A stretch of DNA of 64,000 nt, taken from positions 2,356,001-2,420,000 of the forward strand of contig NZ_CP147919.1 of assembly GCF_039645985.1 (NCBI RefSeq). The letters are read 5' to 3'. Shown one piece after another: positions 37,295-44,548 of this stretch. A program made the position numbers and the translations under genes. The DNA comes from Sulfurimonas sp. HSL3-7. Its GTDB lineage: Bacteria; Campylobacterota; Campylobacteria; Campylobacterales; Sulfurimonadaceae. The notes below the pieces were generated by a model. It searched no databases and had not been told where the DNA came from. It saw only the letters and a list, made by a program, of their open reading frames with translations. Numbering within the stretch: position 1 is the stretch's first letter; each line of letters starts with the position of its first letter.

Positions 37295-38242
37295 ATACAC
37301 AACCCGTCTTTACTGCAGCAGTTCCGTTCATTCTATTTTCGCAACTACCCCCATTCCCTCGAAGCGGCAATCGATTATTTCGCCGTGTTCGGCGGATTGG
37401 GGTGGGAAGTCGATACCGACATGCCTATTCTTGAAGCGATCGACGAAATAATTTTGGAAAACTACGGCCATTTACACAATATCATCGCCGATTACACGCT
37501 GAACGACAGGGTCTTCAACACCATCCTGACCGCCATCGCCTGGGGTGACCGGCGGACCCATTCGGCCTTCAAACACGCACGCATCTCCAACGACAGCGGT
37601 AACGAAGCGATCGATTACCTCTGCAAAAGCGGCCTGATAGAACGTGAACCCTCACGGGAACTGCCTCCCGAGCGCGAACACCCGCAGCAAAAGCTCAAAA
37701 AAGAGATCGAACGCCACCGCATCTCCGACAAGCTGCATTTCACCAGCCCGTTTCTTCGCTTCTGGTTCGCTTTCGTCTCGCCGCGCGCAAAGGCGATCTG
37801 CCAGGGCGATTACGATGCTATCATGTCCCGTTTCAAAGAGCGCGAACAGAACTGGAGCAGTCTCGATTTCGAAAAGCTCTCTATCGAACTGCTCAAAAAA
37901 AGTTTCGTTCACGATCCCATCGTCGAAGTGGGCAGCTACTGGGATAGGCTGGTCGAGATCGATATCCTTGCCAAAACACGTTCAGGCAAAGTGATCGTCT
38001 GCGAATGCAAATACACCAATACCAAGATCAATAAAAGCGAATTGGCCAAGCTAAAGGCAAAATGCGAGACGGCCGGGGTCGAACCCGATATCATCGCCCT
38101 CTTTGCCAAACGAGGTTTTTCCAACGAACTGGAGGCACACAAGGAAGAGGGGTTGAAGCTGTACGATCTCGAAGATTTCAGAAGCCTCCTTGACGATTTG
38201 ATTGAGAACGATCTAATCGAAGGCCTGCCCTTACCGTTCTAG
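37295..38242 (+). CDS. DUF234 / PD-(D/E)xK-domain protein, probable non-canonical start
   Basis: The first standard start codon is GTG at 37385 (285 residues), but the frame is open and reads like coding sequence upstream: FRSFYFRNYPHSLEAAIDYFAVFGG precedes it directly. The stop before it is at 37268. The only codon placed correctly after a ribosome-binding site (AAAAGG, ending 37288) is ATA at 37295, giving 315 residues; CTG at 37313 is another option. The C-terminal part has RLVEIDILAKT...VCECKYTN, a PD-(D/E)xK nuclease-like pattern found in DUF234 domains. Archaeal-type relatives carry an N-terminal ATPase domain, which is absent here. Function unknown. Its stop overlaps that of the convergent EndA-like gene. 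Confidence 0.75.
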   Translation: MHNPSLLQQFRSFYFRNYPHSLEAAIDYFAVFGGLGWEVDTDMPILEAIDEIILENYGHLHNIIADYTLNDRVFNTILTAIAWGDRRTHSAFKHARISNDSGNEAIDYLCKSGLIEREPSRELPPEREHPQQKLKKEIERHRISDKLHFTSPFLRFWFAFVSPRAKAICQGDYDAIMSRFKEREQNWSSLDFEKLSIELLKKSFVHDPIVEVGSYWDRLVEIDILAKTRSGKVIVCECKYTNTKINKSELAKLKAKCETAGVEPDIIALFAKRGFSNELEAHKEEGLKLYDLEDFRSLLDDLIENDLIEGLPLPF

Positions 38243-38958
38243 CGGCACCCCTCTTTGATCCAGCGGTTTGTAGAACCCTGAATCTTCATGATCGTCTTTG
38301 CGATAGCACACTCGCGTTTGTCGACCGAATCAAGTTTATGCCAGTAATAATAGTCCTCTTTCTCTTCCAAGGTGAGGTCCAGACCGTAGCGTTCATTCAT
38401 GTAGAGATAGACCCGGGCGATATCGCCTTTCAGGTTATCCGGCGGTTCTATCGCCTTGGCATCCATCTTGACCTTACCGACCACATATTCAGCTTTGTCT
38501 ACCTTCATAAAGATCTGATCTTTGCGCTTGTCGGCAATAGATGAAACGACAGGAATAAAGTTGAAAAGGTCGGCCTCCATCTTTCGGTACGCCGCATCGC
38601 TCTGACGGCAGCAGCGCTTCCCTTTATAATTTTTCCCCGTATATTTACTGACGCAGACCTCTTCGTTCATGCACTCTCTGTTACGCCCGTAGAAGCTGTC
38701 GGGAACGACCTGTATCCACTTCACCGTCTGGTTCTGCTCTTGAACACTGCAGGTCGAGGTATCGACCATCGTCTTGTCCATGCACGACTGCAGATCGTAG
38801 GTGTAGTCACAGCTGTTGAGCCATGTCTTTTTGTAATCGAAATGTATCTTTTTGATCAGTTTGATTGCCTGCGTGCGGTTTTCGGGCGCCTCATAGCCCC
38901 GTCCGAAAAGCGTTATTGCCGTCAAGACAAGAAGAAAGTACTTCATCATGAACGGCAT
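38239..38958 (-). CDS. EndA/NucM-family endonuclease I homologue lacking catalytic His
   Basis: A 239-residue exported protein (signal MPFMMKYFLLVLTAITLFGRG). Family features are clear: RYxMEADLFNFIPV, KAIEPPDNLKGDIARVYLYMNERYGL, DSVDKRECAIAKTIMKIQG and many Cys. In active members the core reads EHVxPA with Glu (metal) and His (general base); here residues 82-86 are IQVVP, so both are lost, and DLHNL is DLFNF with only the Asn kept. It is therefore probably not an active nuclease of the known type. It may start at 38958, 38949 or 38946; the spacing does not decide. It overlaps the end of the amidase gene upstream. Confidence 0.8.
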   Translation of the reverse strand: MPFMMKYFLLVLTAITLFGRGYEAPENRTQAIKLIKKIHFDYKKTWLNSCDYTYDLQSCMDKTMVDTSTCSVQEQNQTVKWIQVVPDSFYGRNRECMNEEVCVSKYTGKNYKGKRCCRQSDAAYRKMEADLFNFIPVVSSIADKRKDQIFMKVDKAEYVVGKVKMDAKAIEPPDNLKGDIARVYLYMNERYGLDLTLEEKEDYYYWHKLDSVDKRECAIAKTIMKIQGSTNRWIKEGCR

Positions 38959-39794
38959 ATCTTTTCATACATCTCAGGACGGCGGTCTTGAAAGAGTCCC
39001 CAGTACTCTTTCTGTTTCCGGTTCTCCATAATGTCGTACTCGGCGTAGATGACCGTCTCTTCGTCCCGTGAGGCTTCGGCGATCTTACTGCCGGTATAGT
39101 CGCTCATGAACGACGAACCGTAAAAGGTCAGCGTGCAGCTCTCGCCCGCCTCCTCGCCGATGCGGTTGGCGGCGATGACAGGTACCGTATTGGCCGCGGA
39201 GTGTCCCTGCTGGACCCGCTGCCAGTGTGCTTTCGAATCGACATGGATCTCCGGTTCGCTGCCAATCGCCGTCGGGTAAAAGATCAGCTCCGCTCCCATC
39301 AAGGCGAGCGAGCGCGCCGTCTCCGGGAACCACTGGTCCCAGCAAATGCCCACGCCTATTTTGGCATAAGCGGTCTGCCAGACCCTGAAGCCGGTATCGC
39401 CGGGTTTGAAATAGAACTTCTCCTCATAACCCGGACCGCTCGGGATGTGGGTCTTGCGGTAGTTCTCCATAACGGTGCCGTCGGCATCGATCACCACTAG
39501 GGAGTTGAAGTAGTCGCTCCCCGACTTCTCGAAGTAGCTCAGCGGCAGCACCACCCCAAGTTCTTTCGCCACTGCACTGAAACGGCCGATAAGCGGGTGC
39601 CCTTCACGTTCCTGTGCCCAGGAGAAGTACTTCTCATCCATATCCTTGCAGAAGTAAAGTCCCTCGAAAAGTTCCGGCAGCAGAATGATCTGCGCGTCGT
39701 TAGCAGCCGCCTCTCTGACCAGCGCTTCCGCCCTGTCGGCATTGGCCTCTTTGTCTTCACTCATTGCCATCTGGATCGCGGCTACTTTGACCAT
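38946..39794 (-). CDS. aguB: N-carbamoylputrescine amidase-like carbon-nitrogen hydrolase
   Basis: A 282-residue nitrilase-superfamily enzyme. The catalytic triad is visible: Glu in LPELFEGLYF, Lys in YRKTHIPSGPGY and Cys in GVGICWDQWFPE. The sequence follows the N-carbamoylputrescine amidase subgroup, which converts N-carbamoylputrescine to putrescine in the agmatine route. The start at 39794 has AGGAG upstream; an upstream GTG at 39815 is less likely. No agmatine deiminase gene lies next to it, so the pathway must be completed elsewhere. Confidence 0.88.
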   Translation of the reverse strand: MVKVAAIQMAMSEDKEANADRAEALVREAAANDAQIILLPELFEGLYFCKDMDEKYFSWAQEREGHPLIGRFSAVAKELGVVLPLSYFEKSGSDYFNSLVVIDADGTVMENYRKTHIPSGPGYEEKFYFKPGDTGFRVWQTAYAKIGVGICWDQWFPETARSLALMGAELIFYPTAIGSEPEIHVDSKAHWQRVQQGHSAANTVPVIAANRIGEEAGESCTLTFYGSSFMSDYTGSKIAEASRDEETVIYAEYDIMENRKQKEYWGLFQDRRPEMYEKICRS

Positions 39795-39970
39795 CACAAC
39801 TCCTCTTTCCAACACTTTTATTATGCTCCTGCAATCGTATCACAGGCAGAATTCAACCCTCTTTTAATACCGAAGAGCACTTTTTTTGTTAAGAAATTAT
39901 ACCACTATAAAACACCGATTTTTGTACTCCTGCCCGAATAACTTCCCTACTGCCCGGGTGAGGGACTGTT

Positions 39971-39999
39971 TTGTACCCGTAATATTTTTGTGCTAATAT
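39971..39999 (+). promoter_or_regulatory. Sigma-70-type promoter of the TraF-like gene
   Basis: TTGTAC (39971-39976) and TAATAT (39994-39999) with a 17-base spacer, 22 bases upstream of the ATG at 40022. A run of A and AGAG follow. Confidence 0.6.
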
Positions 40000-40021
40000 A
40001 CACAAAAAAAAAGAGAGTCCC

Positions 40022-41326
40022 ATGCAATCAAAATTAGCCCTATCACTTTCCACTATCCTGCTTCTGGGAGGCAGTTCGCTCCACGCGCTCAAATTTGAGA
40101 CACTCGGCTACAAATCGGTCTCGATGGGCGGCGCTGCCGTTGCCAGCTCAGCCGGCTCCATCGCGACCTACAATAACCCCGCCCTTTTGGCCAAGACACC
40201 CTACGGCGTAGAGGTCTCTCTCGGCGGCGGTATCAGCGAATACGACCACGGTGCCGGTGCATCGATCGAGAAACTTGATGATGTCGATTTTATCGACACC
40301 CTCGACAGAGCATCACAGGATGTCTTAACGCTGACAGAAGAAGACAAGCAGAACCTTATCGAGGGGAAAAACATCATTGTCGACATGGACGGTAATGCCA
40401 TCAGCCTAGCTCCTCAGGCCTATCTTGCGGCCCAGGTCCAGAATTTCGGTTTCGGTCTCTTCGGCAGTTCCGACTCTGCAGCGACCGCAGTGGTCGATCA
40501 GGCACATGATCAGCTCATCTTTGAAAACAGCTTTAGTCCAACCGGCTATTCTAAAATCGACGAGAGCACCCTCAACCTAACTAATTCCTCTGCCGCCGAT
40601 TACACTGATTACTCGATCGAATACGCCGTCAACAATAATCTGACCTATATGGACGTAACAGGGGTGACCCTCGCTGAAGTCCCTATCGCCTACGGCCGCA
40701 ATTTCGAAACGAATATCGGTAATGTAATGGTGGGCGGTGCGCTCAAATATATGCACGCGTTGACCTATACCGAGCGGATGAAGATCGACAATTCCGATGA
40801 GGATAGCGGAAACGATCTCAAGAAAGATGAGCAGAGTTCCAACTTCGGTATCGATCTCGGGCTTGCCTACCAGCCCGTTTTTGACTACGACCTGACGTTC
40901 GGCCTTGTCGCCAAAAATATCAACGCGCCGAAGTTCGACTTCTACGACGGCGGCACTTACAAGATCGACCCGATGGTCCGTGCCGGTGTCGCCTACAGGA
41001 TCTTGGACTCCCTGGAAGTGGCTGCCGATATCGACCTCACCAGCAACAAGATGCTGAATGAGGATCTCGAGAGCCAGATGATCGGCGGCGGTGTAAACTA
41101 TGAGCCTTTCACCGATTTCTTTGCCCTCTCTCTTCGTGCAGGGTTGATGAAAAACCTTGACGCTAACGATAAGTCAGACCTTATCTATACAGCCGGTCTG
41201 GGAATAGGTGTCAAGTGGTTCCAGGTCGATCTCTCCGGCCAGATGTCAGGCAATAAGAGCACAGTTGACGGTACGAGCATTCCGCAGTACGCGAAAGTCA
41301 ACCTGGCGCTTATCTCACGCTGGTAA
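40022..41326 (+). CDS. TraF-like (PF13729-type) outer-membrane beta-barrel protein
   Basis: A 434-residue exported protein. Signal peptide ends near LHA; the mature N-terminus LKFETLGYKSVSMGGAAVASS and ATYNNPALLAK are like the family named after conjugal-transfer TraF and resemble the FadL barrel. The barrel strands and the terminal aromatic residue (LALISRW) fit the outer membrane. Despite the family label, no conjugation genes are nearby, so a transport or structural role in the outer membrane is more likely. Single-gene unit with its own promoter. Confidence 0.8.
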   Translation: MQSKLALSLSTILLLGGSSLHALKFETLGYKSVSMGGAAVASSAGSIATYNNPALLAKTPYGVEVSLGGGISEYDHGAGASIEKLDDVDFIDTLDRASQDVLTLTEEDKQNLIEGKNIIVDMDGNAISLAPQAYLAAQVQNFGFGLFGSSDSAATAVVDQAHDQLIFENSFSPTGYSKIDESTLNLTNSSAADYTDYSIEYAVNNNLTYMDVTGVTLAEVPIAYGRNFETNIGNVMVGGALKYMHALTYTERMKIDNSDEDSGNDLKKDEQSSNFGIDLGLAYQPVFDYDLTFGLVAKNINAPKFDFYDGGTYKIDPMVRAGVAYRILDSLEVAADIDLTSNKMLNEDLESQMIGGGVNYEPFTDFFALSLRAGLMKNLDANDKSDLIYTAGLGIGVKWFQVDLSGQMSGNKSTVDGTSIPQYAKVNLALISRW

Positions 41327-41494
41327 AGAGCTCACCTCTTAACTTAAAAAACACTTCTTCTGCAGAGGAAGGAGTTTGTCGCGTTAATAAAAAAATATAA
41401 AGTTAACGGGATTTCCGATGGAGTTTGAAGCGGACAGCATCCATTTTTTACGCGCCGCATGGCTGATACGTAGAACCGGTATGCTGATAAAGAG

Positions 41495-41525
41495 ACAGGG
41501 TTTTTAGTGGTCCGTCAAACCCTGT
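41495..41525 (-). terminator. Possible terminator of the SnoaL-like gene
   Basis: Perfect 9-base arms ACAGGGTTT (41495-41503) and AAACCCTGT (41517-41525) just past the stop codon of the minus-strand gene, followed there by CTCTTT. The T-run is weak and the loop (13 bases) long, so this is tentative. Confidence 0.4.
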
Positions 41526-41534
41526 ACGTAACGC

Positions 41535-41927
41535 TCAGCTGAGCTGTTTGTGAAGCGAGTTCAAGTCTCCGAGGACATTGATACTGGTTATTTTTCCATT
41601 TTTGAACTGAAAAAATGATGCGCCCGAATAGCAGATACGTCTGCCGGTCGGTTCATAATCAAATACGGGCCCCTTATGGGTACCCGTATAGGTGACATAG
41701 ACCGCAGCAAGATTGTTTTCCTGTACCATGATCTCTACCGCATGGTAGAGGTTTGGAAACGCATGCAAAAGCATTTGGGCATACTCTTTAAAACCTTCGA
41801 TGCCATTGGCCGTGATATCCAGCGAACCGCGGAAGCGGACATCCGGATCTAGCAGCGTCTCTGCCTTGGTAAAATCCTGATCATTCCACATATCATAATA
41901 CGCTCTGATCAGCTCTTTGTTCTCCAT
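41535..41927 (-). CDS. SnoaL-like / ketosteroid-isomerase-fold protein
   Basis: A 130-residue protein of the NTF2-like fold: ENKELIRAYYDMWNDQDFTKAETLLDPDVRFRG is the typical N-terminal helix and first strand of SnoaL-like ester cyclases, with YTGTHKGPVFDYEPTGRRICYSG later. Members often have no known substrate in bacteria. It follows the small acidic protein gene by eight bases and is likely in the same operon. Confidence 0.8.
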   Translation of the reverse strand: MENKELIRAYYDMWNDQDFTKAETLLDPDVRFRGSLDITANGIEGFKEYAQMLLHAFPNLYHAVEIMVQENNLAAVYVTYTGTHKGPVFDYEPTGRRICYSGASFFQFKNGKITSINVLGDLNSLHKQLS

Positions 41928-41935
41928 TCCTGCCC

Positions 41936-42184
41936 TTAATCTATATAGTGCGGTTTATGCGAAAACTTTTCGACGGATGCATATTCATCGTCTTCCCACT
42001 CGTCGTATTCGTCATACGCATCATAATCCACTGTGAAGATCTTGTCATAACCCCGTTTAAGGAGTTCATCATCGATCGTCTCACTGTTAAAACCTCTGCT
42101 TTCGCAAAGAGATACGATATCGGCGATATCCGCCGCATCAACGCCACCTAGTTCCATTTCCAATACAATATCAGATACTTTCAT
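41936..42184 (-). CDS. Small acidic protein of unknown function
   Basis: An 82-residue protein beginning MKVSDIVLEMELGGVDAADIADIVSLCESRG, with a strongly acidic tail (DYDAYDEYDEWEDDEYASVEKF). I do not recognise a family. The frame is open to 42319, but the start at 42184 has GAGGA upstream and the extra 45 residues are Cys/Phe-rich and unlike coding sequence of this genome. Operon with the SnoaL-like gene. Confidence 0.6.
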   Translation of the reverse strand: MKVSDIVLEMELGGVDAADIADIVSLCESRGFNSETIDDELLKRGYDKIFTVDYDAYDEYDEWEDDEYASVEKFSHKPHYID

Positions 42185-42693
42185 CGGATCCTCGATAAAG
42201 ACAAAAGCGTAATGTGCTCTAGTAAGAAACAAAAGTTTGACAGCCAGTATCAAACACAGCCAAAAAAAACCGTGATCACCACGACAGCGACCAATGTGAC
42301 TCAAAGGCTTTTCTTTCAAAAAGTGGGCCGTTAATCTGAGTAAACAATTATACTCCTTTTTCCGATAAATTACAGTAATAACATAGACCGGAAATACACC
42401 CGTACTGACACCGTAATTATGGGATCTCCCCGTGAAAAGAATTTCCCCGATCTGTTCCGAAGCGCAATCCGTACGGCGTTTCGTTAAGAAACTTTTAGCT
42501 GCAAACGATTTTTTTGGATGTATAATTTATCAATGGATAATACAGAGAGCTTATTTTCAGATCGGTGCCGCCTGCGCTTTTTGTGCCGATAGAGCACATG
42601 CGAAAGACGTCTGCCGTTCTCTGCCAATGCAAGCGCCCGCGACAGAACGATCTTGTTGCAATCATAGAACCGTGATTAGAGAGGAGTTATCGA
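42185..42693. other. Divergent spacer of about 500 bases
   Basis: Holds the promoter for the small Cys protein (TATAAT at 42521) and its 160-base leader. A short plus-strand frame at 42432-42770 overlaps the start of the Cys-protein gene and is not supported. The left part should carry a minus-strand promoter for the acidic protein, which I cannot place. Confidence 0.5.
42521..42526 (+). promoter_or_regulatory. Perfect -10 box upstream of the twin-CX3C protein gene
   Basis: TATAAT after a T-rich stretch, with no good -35. The predicted leader is about 160 bases long and contains complementary ATCGG / CCGAT segments, so leader regulation is possible. Confidence 0.45.
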
Positions 42694-42933
42694 ATGAAGG
42701 CCGTCCAACTACTAAAAACCCTTATTTTCTTAATATTGCTGTCCGCCCCGCTGGCGGCAGAAGAGCTTGACGCTGCCGCCAAATGCGACCAGGCCTATGA
42801 AGCCTGCGTCGAAAAGTGCGACAATGCCGCTGACGGCTCAAGCCAGTGTTATGAGCAGTGCCAGGAGGCTTATGACAAATGCCTGCTCCTTGCACAGGAA
42901 CAGCCGGAACAGCAGGTGCAGCCGGAACAGTAG
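42694..42933 (+). CDS. Small secreted protein with symmetric twin CX3C motif
   Basis: A 79-residue protein. A signal peptide (MKAVQLLKTLIFLILLSAPLAA) is followed by a mature chain of about 57 residues. Its six Cys (31, 38, 42, 52, 56, 63) are in a mirror-symmetric layout C-x6-C-x3-C-x9-C-x3-C-x6-C, ending in a Gln/Glu/Pro tail. This would suit an alpha-helical hairpin locked by disulfides in the periplasm. I do not recognise a family. GAGGAG lies eight bases before the ATG, so it is very probably translated. Confidence 0.7.
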   Translation: MKAVQLLKTLIFLILLSAPLAAEELDAAAKCDQAYEACVEKCDNAADGSSQCYEQCQEAYDKCLLLAQEQPEQQVQPEQ

Positions 42934-42965
42934 CTTTGATCGGAATAGACCGCCTGCGAAGAGCG

Positions 42966-43448
42966 CTATTTGATCTTTATCACCGGTTTTTGTAATAAGA
43001 GGTTGTTCGGATACAACACGACATTGCCTTCATCATCTTTGAGTTCAACCTGAAAAAGTGCGATCTCCTGAATGGTTCCCTCTATACTGTTCTCCCCGTC
43101 AATAACTTTTATCTTGTCGCCGACTCTTGCCGGAAAGGTGAAAAAGATAATAATACTTGCCGTAATGTTGCTAAGGATCGACCACTGGGCGAACATTGCC
43201 ACTCCGATGATAGCGAATATCGATGAAGCGACAACAGAGACGCCTTTGATGTCGACGCTCCAGATGAATGCGATAACGATCAGCGCCGCCACGACAAAAA
43301 GCAGCTCGAAGACTTTTTCAATATAGAAAAGTCTTTTGTCGGCAACCCCCTTCCGCCGTGCAATATTCCTGAGGAGGCGTTTGAAAAGTCGAAAGCCCAC
43401 ATAGGCCAGAAAAGCTGCGCCAATACTCCACAATATATTTGAACTCAT
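42966..43448 (-). CDS. Small MscS-family mechanosensitive channel
   Basis: A 160-residue minimal MscS. One to two N-terminal helices, then the pore helix SIFAIIGVAMFAQWSILSNITASIIIFFTFPARVGDKIKV, and the beta domain with EGTIQEIALFQVELKDDEGNVVLYPNNLL. It ends soon after the beta domain, so the C-terminal alpha/beta vestibule of E. coli MscS is missing. It would act as a tension-gated emergency valve; such short forms are common in this phylum. Confidence 0.85.
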   Translation of the reverse strand: MSSNILWSIGAAFLAYVGFRLFKRLLRNIARRKGVADKRLFYIEKVFELLFVVAALIVIAFIWSVDIKGVSVVASSIFAIIGVAMFAQWSILSNITASIIIFFTFPARVGDKIKVIDGENSIEGTIQEIALFQVELKDDEGNVVLYPNNLLLQKPVIKIK

Positions 43449-43680
43449 CCTCTTGCGTACTCCGATGCTGTTTACTGATACTCATGGCGGCAGGTCGGAT
43501 CATTCAAGAGTAAACCGTCAGGCCGTAAAGTATAGAAGTATATCAAAAGAGCACTTTTTCAGGGGATGCGGAGGTGGACACTTTGCCCGTTGACAGGCAT
43601 GTTTTTGCAAACAGGCTTCCTTAACCACCCTCTTTTATCTGACTGTTGGACACTGCTCTTTACACCCCGCAAAAGTTAAT

Positions 43681-43692
43681 TAGTGTACACTA
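43681..43692. promoter_or_regulatory. Perfect 12-base palindrome upstream of stress protein gene
   Basis: TAGTGTACACTA, centred about 40 bases before the start of the universal-stress-type gene. Position fits an operator overlapping the promoter (TACACT within it could serve as a -10). The regulator is unknown. Confidence 0.4.
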
Positions 43693-43727
43693 TTTGCTAC
43701 AGGGATCGACGGGACAAAGGAGCTTCT

Positions 43728-44546
43728 ATGAAAGTTATCGCTGCCATCAACGGTACCATCACGGCAGAAAGCATGGCGTTTTATGCCCTGAAGTATGCAA
43801 AAAGCCAGGATTTTCCTCTTCTTCTGCTCCATATACAAAACGAAAAAGACGACCTGAATGAGGTAAGAGCAAGCATCGAGCGTATCACGACCCTGGCGCT
43901 TGCTGAAGCGGTCCAAACCGAAGCACTTATCCTTGAAGGACCGCCTAAAAAAACGATCCGGACCCTCCTCTCGGGTATCTATGCCGATGTGATCTTCTGC
44001 AGTACACGCAAAGATAAAAGCTTTATCACCGGCTCTTTCAGCGAAGCACTGACCAAAATGGGCCTCAATACCGATATCGCCATTGTACGTATCGTCAAGA
44101 TAGACTCAACTGTGGATATTGGCTCGATGATACTCTCTATCAAAGAGGATAGACTTTCGGTCAAAAAGTTCACCTTTTTTGCCTCTTTGGCCTCTGCTTA
44201 TCAGGCTTCCGGAGAGATCTACTCGGTATCAAGCATGTCAAAAGTGTCGCTTGCCACTGTCGATATGCATAAAGCCAGAGCACGGCTCGGCCAGATAAAC
44301 TACAACCTCAGGCACTACAGGAAACTGGCGCACTGCATGCATTTTGCTCTTCATATCGAGCACGGTTTTACTGAAAATGAAGCCGAAAGCATTCTCACCC
44401 ATATCGCCAAATCCACCGCACAGCTGGTCATAATCGGCGCCAAACGGCTCTCCGTGGCCTCAATTTTCAAGAGGGAGATGCCCATAGAGAAGTTGATGCG
44501 CGAAGCCTCCATCAACACCATCGCCTACTATCCGAAAGAGGCCTAG
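43728..44546 (+). CDS. Universal-stress-protein-like (tandem Usp fold)
   Basis: A 272-residue protein with two Usp-like halves. The first opens MKVIAAINGTITAESMAFYALKYAKSQDFPLLLLHI; the second has SILTHIAKSTAQLVIIGAKRLSVASIFKREMPIEKLMREASINTIAYYP, the typical nucleotide-binding end. The start at 43728 has AGGAG; an upstream start at 43683 would run through the palindrome and is unlikely. It is followed after two bases by a P-type ATPase gene and probably regulates or accompanies it. Confidence 0.78.
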   Translation: MKVIAAINGTITAESMAFYALKYAKSQDFPLLLLHIQNEKDDLNEVRASIERITTLALAEAVQTEALILEGPPKKTIRTLLSGIYADVIFCSTRKDKSFITGSFSEALTKMGLNTDIAIVRIVKIDSTVDIGSMILSIKEDRLSVKKFTFFASLASAYQASGEIYSVSSMSKVSLATVDMHKARARLGQINYNLRHYRKLAHCMHFALHIEHGFTENEAESILTHIAKSTAQLVIIGAKRLSVASIFKREMPIEKLMREASINTIAYYPKEA

Positions 44547-44548
44547 GG

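Noticed and set aside
40022..41326. Conjugation locus suggested by a TraF-family match
   Set aside because: No other transfer gene is present; the protein is an isolated outer-membrane barrel.
42432..42770. 112-residue plus-strand frame
   Set aside because: Overlaps the well-supported twin-CX3C gene in another frame and has no RBS or domain.
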